From: Dasania marina DSM 21967
GTDB lineage: Bacteria; Pseudomonadota; Gammaproteobacteria; Pseudomonadales; Dasaniaceae
Assembly: GCF_000373485.1 (NCBI RefSeq)
Contig: NZ_KB891587.1
Coordinates: 122,086-186,085 of the forward strand
Length of the DNA: 64,000 bases
Direction: 5' to 3'
Shown: positions 46,551 to 58,872 of the stretch, one piece after another
Layout of the letters: each line of letters begins with the position of its first letter
How positions within the stretch are numbered: the stretch's first letter is position 1
The notes under the pieces: model-generated
Seen by the model: only the letters and a program-made list of their open reading frames with translations
Told to the model about the DNA's origin: nothing
Database searches by the model: none
Translations under genes and position numbers: made by a program

Positions 46551-46667
46551 TTAGCCTTGACGCTGCTTGTGGCGTGGCTCAGAGTTACAAATAACTCGAA
46601 CAACACCCTTGCGGCGTACTACCTTACAATTACGACAAATTCTCTTCACAGAAGCACGAACTTTCAT
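46551..46667 (-). CDS. rpmJ: 50S ribosomal protein L36
   Basis: 38 residues: begins [20 protein letters not shown]. Cys11, Cys14, Cys27 and His33 give the zinc-binding C+ form. It is short enough to be missed by ORF length filters. It lies 25 bp downstream of secY, in its usual place between secY and rpsM. L36 binds 23S rRNA near the base of the L7/L12 stalk. Confidence 0.97.
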   Translation of the reverse strand: MKVRASVKRICRNCKVVRRKGVVRVICNSEPRHKQRQG

Positions 46668-46692
46668 ATCACTTCCCCAATGGGTAAATGGC

Positions 46693-48021
46693 CTAGCGCG
46701 GAGCGCCAGATTTACCATAGTTTTTCAAATTGGCCTTTTGCATCAAGCCATCGTACTGATTAGACATCAGATGAGATTGCACTTGCGCCATAAAGTCCAT
46801 AACTACAACTACGACGATCAATAATGATGTACCACCTAAGTAGAATGGTACATTCCACATCACGACGAGAAACTGTGGCAACAAACAGACTAAGGCGATA
46901 TATAACGCACCAAACATGGTTAAGCGCGTCAATACATTATCTATGTACTTAGCTGTTTGCTCGCCAGGGCGAATACCCGGCAAAAAAGCACCGGATTTCT
47001 TCAAATTATCTGCTACATCTTTAGGGTTAAACATCAACGCCGTATAAAAGAAGCAGAAAAATACGATCAACATTGTGAACAATAATATGTTCAAAGGCTG
47101 ACCTGGTCCGATTTGCAGAGCAAGCTCTTGCAACCATTCCATATCATTACCTTGGCCAAACCACTGCGCTATAGAGGCAGGGAATAGCAAGATAGAGCTT
47201 GCGAAAATAGCAGGTATTACGCCCGCCATATTCACTTTTAAAGGTAAATGGCTTTGCTGCCCCTGCACCATGCGACGACCTTGCTGACGCTTGGCATAGT
47301 TAACAGTAATGCGACGTTGACCGCGCTCGATGTAAACCACCAAGTAAATAACAGCTATCGCTAGCGCCAAAATAAGCAATAACACTAACGCATTGAGCTC
47401 ACCCTGTCTGGCCTGCTCTAATGACTGACCTACCGCAGAAGGCAAGCCTGCAACAATACCCGCAAAAATCAATAGCGAAATACCGTTACCAATACCGCGT
47501 TCAGTGATCTGCTCGCCTAGCCACATCATGAAAACAGCACCGGTCACTAGCGAAACTACGGCCACAAAATAGAAACTGGCGTCCGCAGAGTAAGACATGC
47601 CCTGATTGCTTAAGCCAGCAACCATACCCGCTGCCTGTACGGTAGCTAATAGCACCGTTAGGTAACGTGTATATTGGGTAATCTTGCGCCTACCCGCCTC
47701 ACCTTCTTTCTTCAATGCCTCTAGCTGAGGGCTAACCGCCGACATTAGCTGCATAATAATAGAGGCAGAAATGTAAGGCATAATCCCTAAAGCCAAGATA
47801 CTCATACGCTCTAGTGCACCACCAGAGAACATATTGAATAAACCTAATACCGTACCTTGGTTTTGATTAAACAAAGCCGCTATTTGGTCTGGATTGATAC
47901 CGGGGAGTGGAATATGCGTACCGACTCGGTAAACAATTATTGCCATCAGAACAAAACGAAGGCGAGCCATAAGCTCGCCCAGTCCTGATTGAGATCCTGC
48001 AGATGCCAATCCTTTCTTCAT
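46693..48021 (-). CDS. secY: Protein translocase subunit SecY
   Basis: 442 residues (E. coli 443) with ten predicted membrane helices. It has the plug-helix region [20 protein letters not shown], the cytoplasmic loop with [19 protein letters not shown] and the conserved [14 protein letters not shown]. It forms the SecYEG channel for export and membrane insertion. Its ATG directly abuts the rplO stop codon, and rpmJ follows after 25 bp, so expression is tied to the spc operon. Confidence 0.98.
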   Translation of the reverse strand: MKKGLASAGSQSGLGELMARLRFVLMAIIVYRVGTHIPLPGINPDQIAALFNQNQGTVLGLFNMFSGGALERMSILALGIMPYISASIIMQLMSAVSPQLEALKKEGEAGRRKITQYTRYLTVLLATVQAAGMVAGLSNQGMSYSADASFYFVAVVSLVTGAVFMMWLGEQITERGIGNGISLLIFAGIVAGLPSAVGQSLEQARQGELNALVLLLILALAIAVIYLVVYIERGQRRITVNYAKRQQGRRMVQGQQSHLPLKVNMAGVIPAIFASSILLFPASIAQWFGQGNDMEWLQELALQIGPGQPLNILLFTMLIVFFCFFYTALMFNPKDVADNLKKSGAFLPGIRPGEQTAKYIDNVLTRLTMFGALYIALVCLLPQFLVVMWNVPFYLGGTSLLIVVVVVMDFMAQVQSHLMSNQYDGLMQKANLKNYGKSGAPR

Positions 48022-48468
48022 TTAGTCTTCGACCTTGCCGCCAGCTTTTTCGATAGCCTCACGAGCGCCTTTAGTTACTGCCAAGCCTTTAATAGTTACG
48101 GCTTTAGTAACGTCACCCGAAAGAAATACTTTCGCACGCTCGATGTGAGTAGCAATGATATCGGCACGCTTTAACGCATCTATATCGATCACTTCATCAG
48201 CGATTAAATTTAATTCGCTAGTGCGAACTTGTGCAGTAATACGAGCAACGCGAGACGTAAAACCAAACTTCGGTAAACGTTTCTGCATAGGCATCTGGCC
48301 ACCCTCGAAACCTGGACGAACTGAACCGCCAGAACGAGATTTTTGACCTTTATGGCCACGACCGCCAGTTTTACCTGTGCCGCTACCAATACCGCGGCCA
48401 ACGCGTTTTGCATTTTGCTTGGCACCCGGTGCTGGGCTAATAGTATTTAAACGTAAATCTGAGGTCAT
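48022..48468 (-). CDS. rplO: 50S ribosomal protein L15
   Basis: 148 residues (E. coli 144). The Gly/Arg-rich N-terminal region ([21 protein letters not shown]) threads into 23S rRNA, and [18 protein letters not shown] is the family signature. Its stop codon is immediately followed by the secY start. Confidence 0.98.
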   Translation of the reverse strand: MTSDLRLNTISPAPGAKQNAKRVGRGIGSGTGKTGGRGHKGQKSRSGGSVRPGFEGGQMPMQKRLPKFGFTSRVARITAQVRTSELNLIADEVIDIDALKRADIIATHIERAKVFLSGDVTKAVTIKGLAVTKGAREAIEKAGGKVED

Positions 48469-48470
48469 GA

Positions 48471-48650
48471 TTAATCCTCAACTCTCACAATGTAATGAAC
48501 TTTGTTAATCATACCGCGAACTGAAGGAGTATCCTCTAGCTCAACTGTATGATTAATGCGTCGCAGGCCTAAACCAGCAATACAAGCTCTGTGTGCAGGT
48601 ATACGTCCGTTAGAACCTTTTACCTGTGTAACTTTAATTTTCTTGGCCAT
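48471..48650 (-). CDS. rpmD: 50S ribosomal protein L30
   Basis: 59 residues, equal to E. coli L30: begins [20 protein letters not shown] and contains [20 protein letters not shown]. It falls just under common ORF length cut-offs. It fills the 204-bp space between rpsE and rplO with 22-bp and 2-bp gaps. Confidence 0.97.
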   Translation of the reverse strand: MAKKIKVTQVKGSNGRIPAHRACIAGLGLRRINHTVELEDTPSVRGMINKVHYIVRVED

Positions 48651-48672
48651 GATATGTAATCCTGACTACCGC

Positions 48673-49185
48673 TTAATTCAAAATGTCTTCGACAGTTTTG
48701 CCGCGACGGTTAGCAACTTGCTCTGGAGAATTCATCGTCTTAAGAGCGTTAAATGTTGCACGAACCACGTTCACAGGGTTCGTAGAGCCGTAACATTTGG
48801 CCAATACGTTGTGTACGCCTGCTAATTCTAGCACCGCACGCATTGCACCACCGGCTATGACACCCGTACCTTGAGAGGCTGGCTGCATGTAAACTTTAGA
48901 AGCACCGTGACTGGCTTTGATGGGGTATTGAATAGTATCACCATTCAAGTCCACATCTATCATATTGCGACGCGCAGCTTCCATAGCTTTTTGGATAGCG
49001 ACTGGCACTTCACGCGCCTTGCCTCGACCAAAACCTACTTTACCATTACCGTCACCAACTACAGTCAGTGCTGTGAAGCCGAATATACGGCCACCTTTTA
49101 CTACTTTAGCAACACGGTTGACCTGAACCAGTTTTTCTTGCAAACCTTCAGAATCATCCTGTTTTTTAGAATCATTAAATGCCAT
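48673..49185 (-). CDS. rpsE: 30S ribosomal protein S5
   Basis: 170 residues (E. coli 167). The N-terminal double-stranded RNA-binding fold has [21 protein letters not shown] and [18 protein letters not shown]; the second domain has [20 protein letters not shown]5 contributes to decoding fidelity. The extra N-terminal residues (SKKQDDSEG) are acidic and unconserved. Confidence 0.98.
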   Translation of the reverse strand: MAFNDSKKQDDSEGLQEKLVQVNRVAKVVKGGRIFGFTALTVVGDGNGKVGFGRGKAREVPVAIQKAMEAARRNMIDVDLNGDTIQYPIKASHGASKVYMQPASQGTGVIAGGAMRAVLELAGVHNVLAKCYGSTNPVNVVRATFNALKTMNSPEQVANRRGKTVEDILN

Positions 49186-49196
49186 CGTTCAAAACC

Positions 49197-49547
49197 TTAG
49201 AATTGAAGGCCGCCTTCACGGGCAGCGTCTGCCAAGGCCTTTACACGACCATGGTATTTAAAACCGCTACGATCAAAAGCGACATCAGTAACACCTGCTG
49301 CTTTTGCACGCTCTGCAATCAACTTTCCAACACTCGCGGCCGCATCTATATTGCTAGTTGCAGCGCTGCGCAAATCTTTATCTAAAGTAGAGGCAGAAGC
49401 CAAAACCTTATTGCCATCAGCAGAGATGATTTGTGCGTATATGTGTTGTGATGTACGGTTCACACATAAACGTGTTACCGCAAGTTCACGCATCTTAAAA
49501 CGGGCACGGCGTGAACGGCGAATTCTTGAAACTTTCTTAGCGCTCAT
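49197..49547 (-). CDS. rplR: 50S ribosomal protein L18
   Basis: 116 residues (E. coli 117). It has the 5S rRNA-binding pattern [20 protein letters not shown] near the N-terminus and the C-terminal [24 protein letters not shown], the family signature. It carries 5S rRNA into the central protuberance. It lies between rplF (8-bp gap) and rpsE (11-bp gap). Confidence 0.98.
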   Translation of the reverse strand: MSAKKVSRIRRSRRARFKMRELAVTRLCVNRTSQHIYAQIISADGNKVLASASTLDKDLRSAATSNIDAAASVGKLIAERAKAAGVTDVAFDRSGFKYHGRVKALADAAREGGLQF

Positions 49548-49555
49548 AACCTTAC

Positions 49556-50092
49556 CTACTTCTTCTTAGCTTCTTTACGACGAACAAGCTCATCAGCATA
49601 ACGTACACCTTTGCCTTTATAAGGCTCGGGCGGACGGAAAGCACGAATCTCTGCTGCCGCTTGTCCAACTTTTTGTTTATCAATACCCTTCAAAACAACC
49701 TCTGTTACTGAAGGAGTTTCTGCTGATACGCCTTCTGGCAATTGATAATCAACAGGGTGTGAAAAACCTAAGGACAAGTTCAAAGACTTGCCATCGGCCT
49801 TAGCACGATAACCAACACCGTTTAACAACAACTTCTTTTCGAAGCCTTGGCTACAACCGGTAACCATGTTGTTCACTAATGCACGAAAAGTACCAGCCAT
49901 AGCCCAACCTTGGCGGTCACTTTCGTTAGAAGGAGCAAACACTAACGTGCCTTCAACTTCTTTAATAGATACTTTTTCGCTGATATCCATGCTTAAAGAA
50001 CCTTTAGAGCCTTTAACAACAATAATCTTGCCGTCTAGCTTTATTTCGGTTCCTGCAGGGATAGCAACTGGGGCTTTCGCTACTCGAGACAT
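49556..50092 (-). CDS. rplF: 50S ribosomal protein L6
   Basis: 178 residues (E. coli 177). Two similar RNA-binding domains are present; the second holds [17 protein letters not shown] and the diagnostic [16 protein letters not shown]6 sits near the elongation-factor binding site of the 50S. It starts 24 bp after rpsH and ends with a lysine-rich tail. Confidence 0.98.
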   Translation of the reverse strand: MSRVAKAPVAIPAGTEIKLDGKIIVVKGSKGSLSMDISEKVSIKEVEGTLVFAPSNESDRQGWAMAGTFRALVNNMVTGCSQGFEKKLLLNGVGYRAKADGKSLNLSLGFSHPVDYQLPEGVSAETPSVTEVVLKGIDKQKVGQAAAEIRAFRPPEPYKGKGVRYADELVRRKEAKKK

Positions 50093-50116
50093 AGTACTAA
50101 CTCTTCAAAGCCAAAA

Positions 50117-50515
50117 TTAAAAGACTGTGCAAAGCACTTCACCGCCGACACCGGCAGCGCGCGCAGCGCGATCAGTCATTACACCTTTACTGGTCGACAC
50201 GATAGCCACACCTAATCCACCACGTACTGATGGAATATCGCCTTTGCCTGCGTAAGAACGCAGACCTGGACGGCTAACGCGGTCGATCTCAACAACAACT
50301 GGCTTTCCGTCGAAATATTTCAGCTCAATGCTCAAGTTAGCCTTGCCGTCTTCAGTTTTAGCAACTGTATGACCAGCAATAAAGCCTTCTTGTTCTAGCA
50401 CGTCAGCAACCGCCACCTTCAAAGTAGAAGAAGGCATTGCTACAGTTGGCTTACCCGCCATCTGCGCATTACGGACCCTAGTCAGCATATCTGAGATTGG
50501 ATCTTGCATACTCAT
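50117..50515 (-). CDS. rpsH: 30S ribosomal protein S8
   Basis: 132 residues (E. coli 130). [21 protein letters not shown] opens the protein, and [26 protein letters not shown] closes it; both are family signatures within residues 1-21 and 107-132. S8 binds 16S helix 21 and in E. coli represses the spc operon. The second Met (codon 3) is an equally possible start. Confidence 0.98.
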   Translation of the reverse strand: MSMQDPISDMLTRVRNAQMAGKPTVAMPSSTLKVAVADVLEQEGFIAGHTVAKTEDGKANLSIELKYFDGKPVVVEIDRVSRPGLRSYAGKGDIPSVRGGLGVAIVSTSKGVMTDRAARAAGVGGEVLCTVF

Positions 50516-50576
50516 AGTTTGTGCTCCTAAGCCACTTCCGAATGAAGTGCGCTTTATAAACTCTTTAAATTCTTAA

Positions 50577-50882
50577 TTACCAGCTAGCTTTAACTAAGCC
50601 TGGCACATCACCGCGCATTGCTGCTTCACGTAACTTGTTACGGCACAAACCGAACTTACGGTATACACCGTGAGGACGGCCAGTAATCTGACAGCGACGA
50701 CGCTGACGGACTGGACTTGCGTCGCGAGGTAATTGCTGCAATTTTATTTGCGCATCCCACACTTCTTCATCGCTAGCGTTAACATTGGCGATAATTGTTT
50801 TTAAAGCAGCGCGTTTTGCGGCAAACTTTTCAACAGTTTTTGCACGTTTAACGTCGCGTGCGATCATTGATTTCTTAGCCAT
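50577..50882 (-). CDS. rpsN: 30S ribosomal protein S14
   Basis: 101 residues, equal to E. coli S14 and of the zinc-free C- form: no CxxC pairs. The C-terminal block contains [20 protein letters not shown] and the ending PGLVKASW. It binds the 30S head late in assembly. It lies 11 bp after rplE and 61 bp before rpsH. Confidence 0.98.
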   Translation of the reverse strand: MAKKSMIARDVKRAKTVEKFAAKRAALKTIIANVNASDEEVWDAQIKLQQLPRDASPVRQRRRCQITGRPHGVYRKFGLCRNKLREAAMRGDVPGLVKASW

Positions 50883-50893
50883 TACTGTCGACC

Positions 50894-51433
50894 TTAACCT
50901 TTAAATGGAAAGTTAAACGCTTTCAACAATGCACGACCTTCGTCGTTATTGCGAGCCGTAGTAGTAACAGTAATGTCCATACCACGTAACGTATCAACTT
51001 TATCGTAATCGATTTCTGGGAAGATAATTTGCTCAGTAACACCCATAGCAAAGTTACCGCGACCATCGAAAGACTTAGGGCTTATGCCACGGAAGTCACG
51101 AATACGTGGAATCGCGATAGTGATTAAACGCTCCAGGAATTCATACATACGATCGCTACGCAAAGTCACTTTACAGCCTATCGGCCAGTCTTCACGCACC
51201 TTAAAACCAGCGATAGATTTGCGAGCTTTAGTAACCACTGGCTTTTGACCAGAGATTTGCTGCATATCACGCACCGCGTTATCAAGTACCTTCTTATCGC
51301 CCAATGCCTCACCCACACCCATATTCAGGGTGATTTTAGTGATACGGGGTACTTCCATTACATTATCCAAACCCAGCTCTTCTTTAAGCTTGGTGCGGAG
51401 TTCTGTATTATAAAGATCTTTCAAATTAGCCAT
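50894..51433 (-). CDS. rplE: 50S ribosomal protein L5
   Basis: 179 residues, equal to E. coli. It has [40 protein letters not shown] and [19 protein letters not shown]. It binds 5S rRNA and the P-site tRNA in the central protuberance. It is 31 bp downstream of rplX. Confidence 0.98.
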   Translation of the reverse strand: MANLKDLYNTELRTKLKEELGLDNVMEVPRITKITLNMGVGEALGDKKVLDNAVRDMQQISGQKPVVTKARKSIAGFKVREDWPIGCKVTLRSDRMYEFLERLITIAIPRIRDFRGISPKSFDGRGNFAMGVTEQIIFPEIDYDKVDTLRGMDITVTTTARNNDEGRALLKAFNFPFKG

Positions 51434-51464
51434 TACTTATTCCCAGCTCGCCTTACCGAAGGTC

Positions 51465-51773
51465 TTAAATCGCTTCGCCGTTAGACTTAAAGACACGTGT
51501 TTTCTTACCGTCTTCAACTTTAAAACCAACTCGATCCGCCTTATTCGCAGACGAGTTATAAATCGCTACGTTAGAAACCTGGATCGGCGCTTCTTTTTCA
51601 ACTATGCCACCAGCCACACCCGCTTGCGGGTTAGGTTTCTGGTGCTTCTTAATGATGTTAATACCAGAGACAAGCACACGCTTTTCATCAACCAAACGTT
51701 GAACTGAACCACGTTTGCCCTTGTCTTTACCGGTTAAGACGATAACTTCGTCGCCTGTAATAATCTTACGCAT
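51465..51773 (-). CDS. rplX: 50S ribosomal protein L24
   Basis: 102 residues (E. coli 104). The KOW motif near the N-terminus ([20 protein letters not shown]) binds 23S rRNA domain I and helps start 50S assembly. [18 protein letters not shown] is typical. It lies 32 bp downstream of rplN. Confidence 0.98.
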   Translation of the reverse strand: MRKIITGDEVIVLTGKDKGKRGSVQRLVDEKRVLVSGINIIKKHQKPNPQAGVAGGIVEKEAPIQVSNVAIYNSSANKADRVGFKVEDGKKTRVFKSNGEAI

Positions 51774-51805
51774 TTCCGATCCTCAGTCTCTATTTACTCG
51801 CCGAC

Positions 51806-52174
51806 TTACAATACTTCAGGCGCTAAAGAGATAATTTTCATAAACTTTTCGCTACGCAGCTCACGAGTAACTGGACCAAAGATACGAGTACCTATGGGAG
51901 CATCTTGAGCATTTAATATAACCGCAGCATTATCGTCGAACTTGATCAGTGAGCCGTCTGGACGACGAACACCTTTCCTGGTGCGAACCACTACCGCAGT
52001 CATTACCTGACCTTTTTTCACTTTACCGCGAGGTATAGCTTCTTTAACGGTAACTTTGATCAGATCACCTATGCGCGCATAGCGACGGTGTGAACCACCT
52101 AACACTTTGATACACATAACTCGGCGTGCACCGCTGTTATCCGCTACCTCTAAATATGATTGTGTCTGAATCAT
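51806..52174 (-). CDS. rplN: 50S ribosomal protein L14
   Basis: 122 residues (E. coli 123). [20 protein letters not shown] and [19 protein letters not shown] are signatures; the C-terminus ends ISLAPEVL. It forms an inter-subunit bridge. It is the first gene of the classical spc gene order, 53 bp after rpsQ; no separate promoter was evident in that gap. Confidence 0.98.
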   Translation of the reverse strand: MIQTQSYLEVADNSGARRVMCIKVLGGSHRRYARIGDLIKVTVKEAIPRGKVKKGQVMTAVVVRTRKGVRRPDGSLIKFDDNAAVILNAQDAPIGTRIFGPVTRELRSEKFMKIISLAPEVL

Positions 52175-52227
52175 TTCCTACTCCAAAATGTTAGTAACTA
52201 CCGCCACCAACTATATCTATCTCGGAC

Positions 52228-52494
52228 TTAAATCTGAGAAGCACTCTCTTCGATACGCTCTAACTTCCAAGATTTGCTTTTGGAGTAAGGGCGCGTCTCA
52301 CAAACAGTTACTACATCACCAAGTTTGCACTCATTAGCTTCATCATGTGCGTGAAGTTTGGTAGAACGAGTGATGTACTTACCGTATACAGGGTGCTTTA
52401 CCCGGCGTTCAATAAGAACAGTGATGGTTTTATCCATCTTGTCGCTAACAACTTTACCAGTTGCTGTACGAGCTGTATTTTCTGTTGCTGACAT
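52228..52494 (-). CDS. rpsQ: 30S ribosomal protein S17
   Basis: 88 residues (E. coli 84) from ATG at 52494; the frame runs 17 codons further, into rpmC, but that part is the rpmC 3' end. OB-fold with [19 protein letters not shown] and [14 protein letters not shown]. It is a primary 16S-binding protein. It starts 1 bp after the rpmC stop codon, so the two are coupled. Confidence 0.97.
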   Translation of the reverse strand: MSATENTARTATGKVVSDKMDKTITVLIERRVKHPVYGKYITRSTKLHAHDEANECKLGDVVTVCETRPYSKSKSWKLERIEESASQI

Positions 52495-52495
52495 C

Positions 52496-52687
52496 TTAAT
52501 TACCTGCCTTCTCTTCGAGAACCGTCTTAACACGGGCAATTTCACGACGAGTCTGCTTCAACAGATGCGTCTGACCCAACTGGCCTGTCGCCTTCTGCAT
52601 GCGTAACTTGAATTGAGATTCAAGTAACTTTAGCAACTCGGCATTTAAGTCTTCTGCAGACTTTTCGCGTAGTTCAGTAGTTTTCAT
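52496..52687 (-). CDS. rpmC: 50S ribosomal protein L29
   Basis: 63 residues, equal to E. coli L29. It is a helical hairpin with [20 protein letters not shown] and [18 protein letters not shown]. It sits at the tunnel exit next to L23, where nascent-chain factors dock. Its start codon shares one base with the rplP stop. Confidence 0.98.
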   Translation of the reverse strand: MKTTELREKSAEDLNAELLKLLESQFKLRMQKATGQLGQTHLLKQTRREIARVKTVLEEKAGN

Positions 52688-53100
52688 TACATCACCAATC
52701 TTTTAACGAATGCAGTGGCAACTGGAATTTTAGCGGCCGCCAAAGCAAATGCTTCGCGCGCTAGCTCTTCACTAACACCTTCTACTTCGTATAAAACTTT
52801 ACCTGGCTGAACTTGAGCAACCCAGTATTCAACATTACCCTTACCTTTACCTTGACGTACTTCTAAAGGCTTACTGGTAATAGGTTTGTCTGGGAAAACT
52901 CGAATCCAAATTTTACCGCCACGTTTAATGTGGCGAGTCATCGCACGACGAGCTGCCTCGATCTGCCTAGCAGTGATTCGACCACGGCCGATTGCTTTAA
53001 GACCGTATTCACCGAAGCTGATGCTGCTGCCCCGGTGAGCCAAGCCGCGATTGCGGCCCTTCATCATCTTGCGAAATTTTGTACGCTTAGGTTGAAGCAT
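52687..53100 (-). CDS. rplP: 50S ribosomal protein L16
   Basis: 137 residues (E. coli 136). [41 protein letters not shown] and [16 protein letters not shown] are diagnostic. The arginine in the loop near residue 82 region of the family (hydroxylated in E. coli) lies within PLEVRQGKG. It contacts the A-site tRNA and 5S region. Confidence 0.98.
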   Translation of the reverse strand: MLQPKRTKFRKMMKGRNRGLAHRGSSISFGEYGLKAIGRGRITARQIEAARRAMTRHIKRGGKIWIRVFPDKPITSKPLEVRQGKGKGNVEYWVAQVQPGKVLYEVEGVSEELAREAFALAAAKIPVATAFVKRLVM

Positions 53101-53131
53101 TTGCGTAACCCTTAACTCTTAAATTAATAGC

Positions 53132-53809
53132 TTAGTTAGTAGCTGACTTCTTACTGGTTTTTGCTTCCACTTGTTCAGTGCCTGGCAAAACCTCGCCTTT
53201 GAAGATCCAAACTTTTACGCCAATAATGCCGTAAGTGGTAGATGCTTCATGAGCTGCATAATCGATATCAGCACGCAGTGTGTGCAAAGGTACACGACCT
53301 TCACGGTACCATTCGGTACGGGCAATTTCTGCACCGCCAACACGACCGCTAACCTGTACTTTGATACCTTCCGCACCTTGACGTAGAGCGTTTTGAACTA
53401 CACGCTTCATCGCACGACGGAACATAACACGACGCTCTAATTGGCCAGCAACGTTAGCCGCTACCAATTTTGCATCCATGTCTGGCTTGCGAATCTCTTC
53501 GATGTTGATGTGCACAGGCACGCCCATTCTCGAAGATAATTCTTTGCGAAGCTTATCGACATCTTCACCTTTCTTACCAATCACAATGCCAGGACGCGCT
53601 GTATGAATAGTTAGCTTAGCTGTTTGCGCAGAGCGCTCAATAACAACACGGCTTACAGAAGCGTGCGCCAACTTCTCTTCAACGTATGCACGTACGCGCA
53701 GATCGTTTACTAGATTTTCGGCGTAGGCACTGCCGTCTGCATACCATATAGAGTTATGCTCTTTTACTATGCCTAAACGGATACCCGTGGGATGTACTTT
53801 CTGACCCAT
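53132..53809 (-). CDS. rpsC: 30S ribosomal protein S3
   Basis: 225 residues (E. coli 233; a shorter C-terminal tail). [20 protein letters not shown] opens it. The KH-type domain has [18 protein letters not shown] and the C-terminal half contains [20 protein letters not shown]. It lines the mRNA entry tunnel and helps unwind mRNA. It lies between rplV (15-bp gap) and rplP. Confidence 0.98.
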   Translation of the reverse strand: MGQKVHPTGIRLGIVKEHNSIWYADGSAYAENLVNDLRVRAYVEEKLAHASVSRVVIERSAQTAKLTIHTARPGIVIGKKGEDVDKLRKELSSRMGVPVHINIEEIRKPDMDAKLVAANVAGQLERRVMFRRAMKRVVQNALRQGAEGIKVQVSGRVGGAEIARTEWYREGRVPLHTLRADIDYAAHEASTTYGIIGVKVWIFKGEVLPGTEQVEAKTSKKSATN

Positions 53810-53824
53810 TTGGTCGTCTCCTAC

Positions 53825-54163
53825 TTAGCCTTCGCTATCAGCAACTGTAACTGTGATGTGACAAGAACGCTTTAAAATGCGATCCGCACGGCCCTTGGCG
53901 CGTGGACGAAGACGTTTCATAGTCATGCCCTCATCAACGAAGATAGTTGAAACAACCAACCCATCGACATCCGCACCCTCATTGTGCTCTGCATTAGCAA
54001 TCGCAGAGTTTAATACTTTCTTGATTATATCGGCGCCCTTTTTAGGGCTGTAGGCTAGAAGATCTAATGCCTCCTCTACACCTTTACCGCGAATCTGATC
54101 AGCAACCAAACGGGCCTTCTGAGCAGATAATCGGGCACCTTTCAATTTTGCCGCAACTTCCAT
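53825..54163 (-). CDS. rplV: 50S ribosomal protein L22
   Basis: 112 residues (E. coli 110). [20 protein letters not shown] starts the globular domain. The extended beta-hairpin that lines the peptide tunnel is [20 protein letters not shown], conserved including the Arg-rich tip where macrolide resistance changes occur in other species. Confidence 0.98.
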   Translation of the reverse strand: MEVAAKLKGARLSAQKARLVADQIRGKGVEEALDLLAYSPKKGADIIKKVLNSAIANAEHNEGADVDGLVVSTIFVDEGMTMKRLRPRAKGRADRILKRSCHITVTVADSEG

Positions 54164-54185
54164 CTTAATAACCTCTTAAAACCGT

Positions 54186-54461
54186 TTAGCGCTTCGCTTT
54201 CTTATCAGCGACGTGGCCGCGATAAGTGCGTGTAGCTGCAAATTCGCCCAACTTATGGCCAACCATGTCTTCAGTAACAAAAACAGGAACGTGCTGACGA
54301 CCATTGTGAACAGCGATAGTCAAACCCACCATATCTGGGGAAATCATTGAACGACGCGACCATGTTTTAATGGGACGCTTGTCATTGCTTTCGATCGCAG
54401 TTTCAACCTTCTTAACTAAATGAAGATCAATAAATGGACCTTTTTTCAGTGAACGTGGCAC
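54186..54461 (-). CDS. rpsS: 30S ribosomal protein S19
   Basis: 91 residues (E. coli 92). [40 protein letters not shown] and [13 protein letters not shown] are signatures. It binds the 30S head with S13. It follows rplB by 49 bp. Confidence 0.98.
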   Translation of the reverse strand: MPRSLKKGPFIDLHLVKKVETAIESNDKRPIKTWSRRSMISPDMVGLTIAVHNGRQHVPVFVTEDMVGHKLGEFAATRTYRGHVADKKAKR

Positions 54462-54510
54462 AGCCCTATCCTCTTACTAATAACTTTCTACAGTTAGCTT
54501 CCGCCGCTAT

Positions 54511-55338
<828 letters not shown>

Positions 55339-55353
55339 CTAACCTAACTCCCC

Positions 55354-55650
55354 TTACTCAGCTACAGCGAAGTCAATTTCATGACCTTGCTCTAGACGAA
55401 CATAAGCTTTTTTCCAGTCTGCTTTTTTGCTCAAACCAAATTTATTGCGCTTAACTTTACCGTTAACATTTAGTGTGCGAACTTCTGACACTTTAACGCT
55501 AAACAGTTTTTCAACCGCTCTTCTGATTTCTAGCTTAGTCGCAGTAACTGCAACTTTAAAAACAAACTGATTGTTTAAATCTGCGCTGTAAGCCGCTTTT
55601 TCGGAAATGCGCGGCCCCTGCAGAACTTGATAGATACGCTCTGTATTCAC
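55354..55650 (-). CDS. rplW: 50S ribosomal protein L23
   Basis: 98 residues (E. coli 100). The conserved docking surface for trigger factor and SRP is in the N-terminal half ([27 protein letters not shown]), with [12 protein letters not shown] in the extended loop. Its start overlaps the rplD end by 4 bp (ATGA-type coupling). Confidence 0.98.
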   Translation of the reverse strand: MNTERIYQVLQGPRISEKAAYSADLNNQFVFKVAVTATKLEIRRAVEKLFSVKVSEVRTLNVNGKVKRNKFGLSKKADWKKAYVRLEQGHEIDFAVAE

Positions 55651-56264
55651 CCTAACATCTCCTCAAATTGCTTAACAGCAGAAACCGTCATCACAACCTT
55701 ATCAAAAGAGATAAGACTTACCGGATCCACAGCCTGCACGTCGCGAACATCAACTTTATGCAAGTTACGTGAAGCCAGGTATACGTTTTCTGTTACTTCA
55801 TCAGAAACAATTAACGCACCCTGCAAGCCCAAACCCGCTAACTCAGCGACCAGCGCTTTCGTTTTAGGCTGCTCAAGAGCGAACTCTTCAACAATAACTA
55901 AGCGATCTTGCCTAGCTAATTCAGACAAGATAGAACGCAGCGCAGCGCGGTACATTTTCTTGTTAACTTTTTGCGAATGATCTTGCGGCTTGGCGGCAAA
56001 TGTAACACCACCTGAACGCCAGATTGGAGAGCTAGACGTACCAGCACGAGCACGACCCGTACCTTTTTGACGCCAAGGCTTCTTACCACCACCAGACACA
56101 GCGGCGCGATTTTTTTGCGCACGCGTACCTTGGCGAGCGGCTGCTAAATAAGCAGTCACAACCTGATGCACTAGATCTTCATTAAATTCTTTTGCAAAAG
56201 TAACATCTGACACTTCAACTTTACCAGCGGCAGCGTTACCGGGTTTCGCAATACTTAATTCCAT
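55647..56264 (-). CDS. rplD: 50S ribosomal protein L4
   Basis: 205 residues (E. coli 201). The tunnel-lining loop is [20 protein letters not shown]-like (here [20 protein letters not shown]) followed by [13 protein letters not shown]. In E. coli, L4 also represses its own S10 operon through the leader RNA; the leader here is shorter and that control cannot be assumed. It starts 3 bp after rplC. Confidence 0.98.
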   Translation of the reverse strand: MELSIAKPGNAAAGKVEVSDVTFAKEFNEDLVHQVVTAYLAAARQGTRAQKNRAAVSGGGKKPWRQKGTGRARAGTSSSPIWRSGGVTFAAKPQDHSQKVNKKMYRAALRSILSELARQDRLVIVEEFALEQPKTKALVAELAGLGLQGALIVSDEVTENVYLASRNLHKVDVRDVQAVDPVSLISFDKVVMTVSAVKQFEEMLG

Positions 56265-56267
56265 TGC

Positions 56268-56909
56268 TTATGCCCCCTTAACCTTAACAGCAGGACGTAC
56301 AATTACGTCACCACCAGGAGCGCCAGGAACAGCACCCTTAATCAATAATAAGTTGCGTTCAGCATCTACACGCACTACTTCTAGCGTTTGCACAGTTACA
56401 CGCTCAGCACCCATATGACCGGACATTTTCTTACCTTTGAAAACGCGACCTGGAGTTTGACACTGACCAATAGAACCATTTGAACGGTGTGAAATAGAGT
56501 TACCGTGCGTTGCATCTTGCATACGGAAGTTCCAGCGCTTAATACCGCCCTGAAAACCTTTACCCTTCGACTGGCCAGTCACATCGACTTTTTGACCAAC
56601 TTCGAAAGTAGATACAGTCAACTCAGCACCCACTTCAGGAGCCTCATCGCTGTTTACGCGGAATTCCCAAAGACCACGACCAGCATCAACACCCGCTTTC
56701 GCGAACTGACCAGCTTCAGACTTAGCTACACGAGACGCTTTACGCGCACCGGTAGTAACCTGAATAGCCGAATAGCCATCGTTATCTTCAGTTTTAACAC
56801 AAGTAACGCGATTAGGATCAACCTCAATCACCGTTACCGGAATAGATATGCCGTCTTCTGTAAAAACGCGAGTCATGCCGCTTTTACGACCGACTAAACC
56901 AATAGTCAT
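56268..56909 (-). CDS. rplC: 50S ribosomal protein L3
   Basis: 213 residues (E. coli 209) from ATG at 56909, with GAGG 8 bases upstream; a GTG one codon earlier is the alternative. [20 protein letters not shown] opens it and the branched-loop signature is [14 protein letters not shown] with [16 protein letters not shown]. The Gln in the [15 protein letters not shown] region is the position methylated by PrmB in E. coli. Confidence 0.97.
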   Translation of the reverse strand: MTIGLVGRKSGMTRVFTEDGISIPVTVIEVDPNRVTCVKTEDNDGYSAIQVTTGARKASRVAKSEAGQFAKAGVDAGRGLWEFRVNSDEAPEVGAELTVSTFEVGQKVDVTGQSKGKGFQGGIKRWNFRMQDATHGNSISHRSNGSIGQCQTPGRVFKGKKMSGHMGAERVTVQTLEVVRVDAERNLLLIKGAVPGAPGGDVIVRPAVKVKGA

Positions 56910-57040
56910 CACTTTAACCTCACAGTGTACGGGGCTTCACCCTCTATGGCCGCACTAAACAAATTAATGCGTTACACAGCTCAGGGATCGACCCCCGAGC
57001 GGGCCTTACTTTTAATTTTCCAGCTCGATTAAGACTTTTC

Positions 57041-57391
<351 letters not shown>

Positions 57392-57433
57392 CTAGTACTT
57401 TATGCCTAGAACTACCCCAAAAATGGAAGGCGC

Positions 57434-57462
57434 ATTCTAAAGAGCGCCCCACCTACTGTCAA
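57434..57462 (-). promoter_or_regulatory. Candidate S10-operon promoter
   Basis: Minus strand: TTGACA (57462-57457, perfect -35), 17-bp spacer, TAGAAT (57439-57434), then the GC-rich GCGCC discriminator. It lies between the tuf terminator and rpsJ, about 82 bp before the rpsJ GTG. Confidence 0.7.
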
Positions 57463-57561
57463 CATGATTCTCGCTTATTTCCAACTATTTCAAGCTGCAT
57501 CGGGCAAACACCCAAAGTCAATACCTGCGAAAACACTACCATGCCATGACAGCTACCAAAA

Positions 57562-57602
57562 AAGGGGCCGAAGCCCCTTGACTGTGCCGCCCTAGGACGG
57601 CA
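57562..57602 (-). terminator. Terminator after tuf, with a second hairpin
   Basis: AAGGGGC-CGAA-GCCCCTT (57562-57579) is followed on the minus strand by T6. A second stem, TGCCG/CGGCA, lies at 57585-57602, between it and the tuf stop. The first is a canonical rho-independent terminator; the second may aid it. Confidence 0.88.
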
Positions 57603-57616
57603 GCCATCAAGCAATA

Positions 57617-58840
57617 TTACTCGATAACTTTAGCTACAACACCAGCACCAACGGTACGGCCACCTTCACGGATAGCGAAGCGTAAGCCGTCGTCCATCGC
57701 GATAGGGTTAATCAAAGTAACAACCATCTGTACGTTGTCACCAGGCATTACCATTTCAACACCCTCTGGAAGCTCACAAGCACCTGTGATGTCAGTAGTA
57801 CGGAAGTAGAACTGTGGACGGTAGCCTTTAAAGAATGGCGTGTGACGACCACCTTCATCTTTACCCAACACATACACTTCTGCTTCAAACTTAGTGTGTG
57901 GAGTAATAGAACCAGGCTTAGCCAATACTTGACCACGTTCAACGTCTTCACGTTTAGTACCACGTAACAAGGCACCAATGTTCTCGCCAGCACGACCTTC
58001 GTCTAGCAATTTGCGGAACATTTCAACACCTGTACAGGTAGTCTTGGTAGTATCGCGTATACCGATGATCTCAACTTCGTCACCTGTATTAACAATACCG
58101 CGCTCAACACGACCAGTAACAACCGTACCACGACCAGAGATAGAGAACACATCTTCGATAGGCATTAAGAATGCACCATCGATAGCACGCTCAGGCTCAG
58201 GAATATAGGTATCAAGAGTTTCAAGCAACTTCTTAACAGCAGTAGTACCTAACTCGTTGTCATCTTCGCCGTTTAGAGCCATTAATGCAGAACCAGGAAT
58301 GATAGGAGTATCATCACCAGGGAATTCGTAAGTATCTAATAACTCACGTAATTCCATCTCTACTAACTCGATCATTTCAGCGTATTCTTCAGAGTCCGCA
58401 CCGCCACAGTCTTCAGCCAACAAGTCAGCCTTGTTTAAGAAAACTACGATGTAAGGAACGCCAACCTGACGAGACAACAAGATGTGCTCGCGAGTTTGAG
58501 GCATAGGACCATCAGTGGCGCCACATACTAAGATAGCACCATCCATTTGAGCAGCACCCGTAATCATGTTTTTAACATAATCGGCGTGTCCTGGGCAGTC
58601 TACGTGTGCGTAGTGACGCGCAGTCGTATCATACTCAACGTGAGATGTAGCGATAGTAATACCGCGCTCACGCTCTTCTGGAGCATTATCGATGTTAGCG
58701 AAGTCTACCGCTTTACCACCAAATACTTCAGCTGCTACGCGTGTTAGCGCAGCTGTTAATGTAGTTTTACCATGGTCAACGTGCCCGATAGTGCCAACGT
58801 TGACGTGCGGTTTGGTCCGTTCGAATTTTTCCTTAGCCAC
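57617..58840 (-). CDS. tuf: Elongation factor Tu
   Basis: 407 residues, longer than E. coli EF-Tu (394). [10 protein letters not shown] is the P-loop, RGITI the switch I threonine region, [11 protein letters not shown] the G3 motif and NKAD the G4 motif. Compared with the E. coli sequence from memory, about ten extra residues (around [12 protein letters not shown]) follow NKAD. It delivers aminoacyl-tRNA to the ribosome. It lies 32 bp after fusA in the str operon and has its own terminator. Confidence 0.98.
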   Translation of the reverse strand: MAKEKFERTKPHVNVGTIGHVDHGKTTLTAALTRVAAEVFGGKAVDFANIDNAPEERERGITIATSHVEYDTTARHYAHVDCPGHADYVKNMITGAAQMDGAILVCGATDGPMPQTREHILLSRQVGVPYIVVFLNKADLLAEDCGGADSEEYAEMIELVEMELRELLDTYEFPGDDTPIIPGSALMALNGEDDNELGTTAVKKLLETLDTYIPEPERAIDGAFLMPIEDVFSISGRGTVVTGRVERGIVNTGDEVEIIGIRDTTKTTCTGVEMFRKLLDEGRAGENIGALLRGTKREDVERGQVLAKPGSITPHTKFEAEVYVLGKDEGGRHTPFFKGYRPQFYFRTTDITGACELPEGVEMVMPGDNVQMVVTLINPIAMDDGLRFAIREGGRTVGAGVVAKVIE

Positions 58841-58872
58841 AGCTAATTACCTCGTCAATTGTTAAAAGAAAG

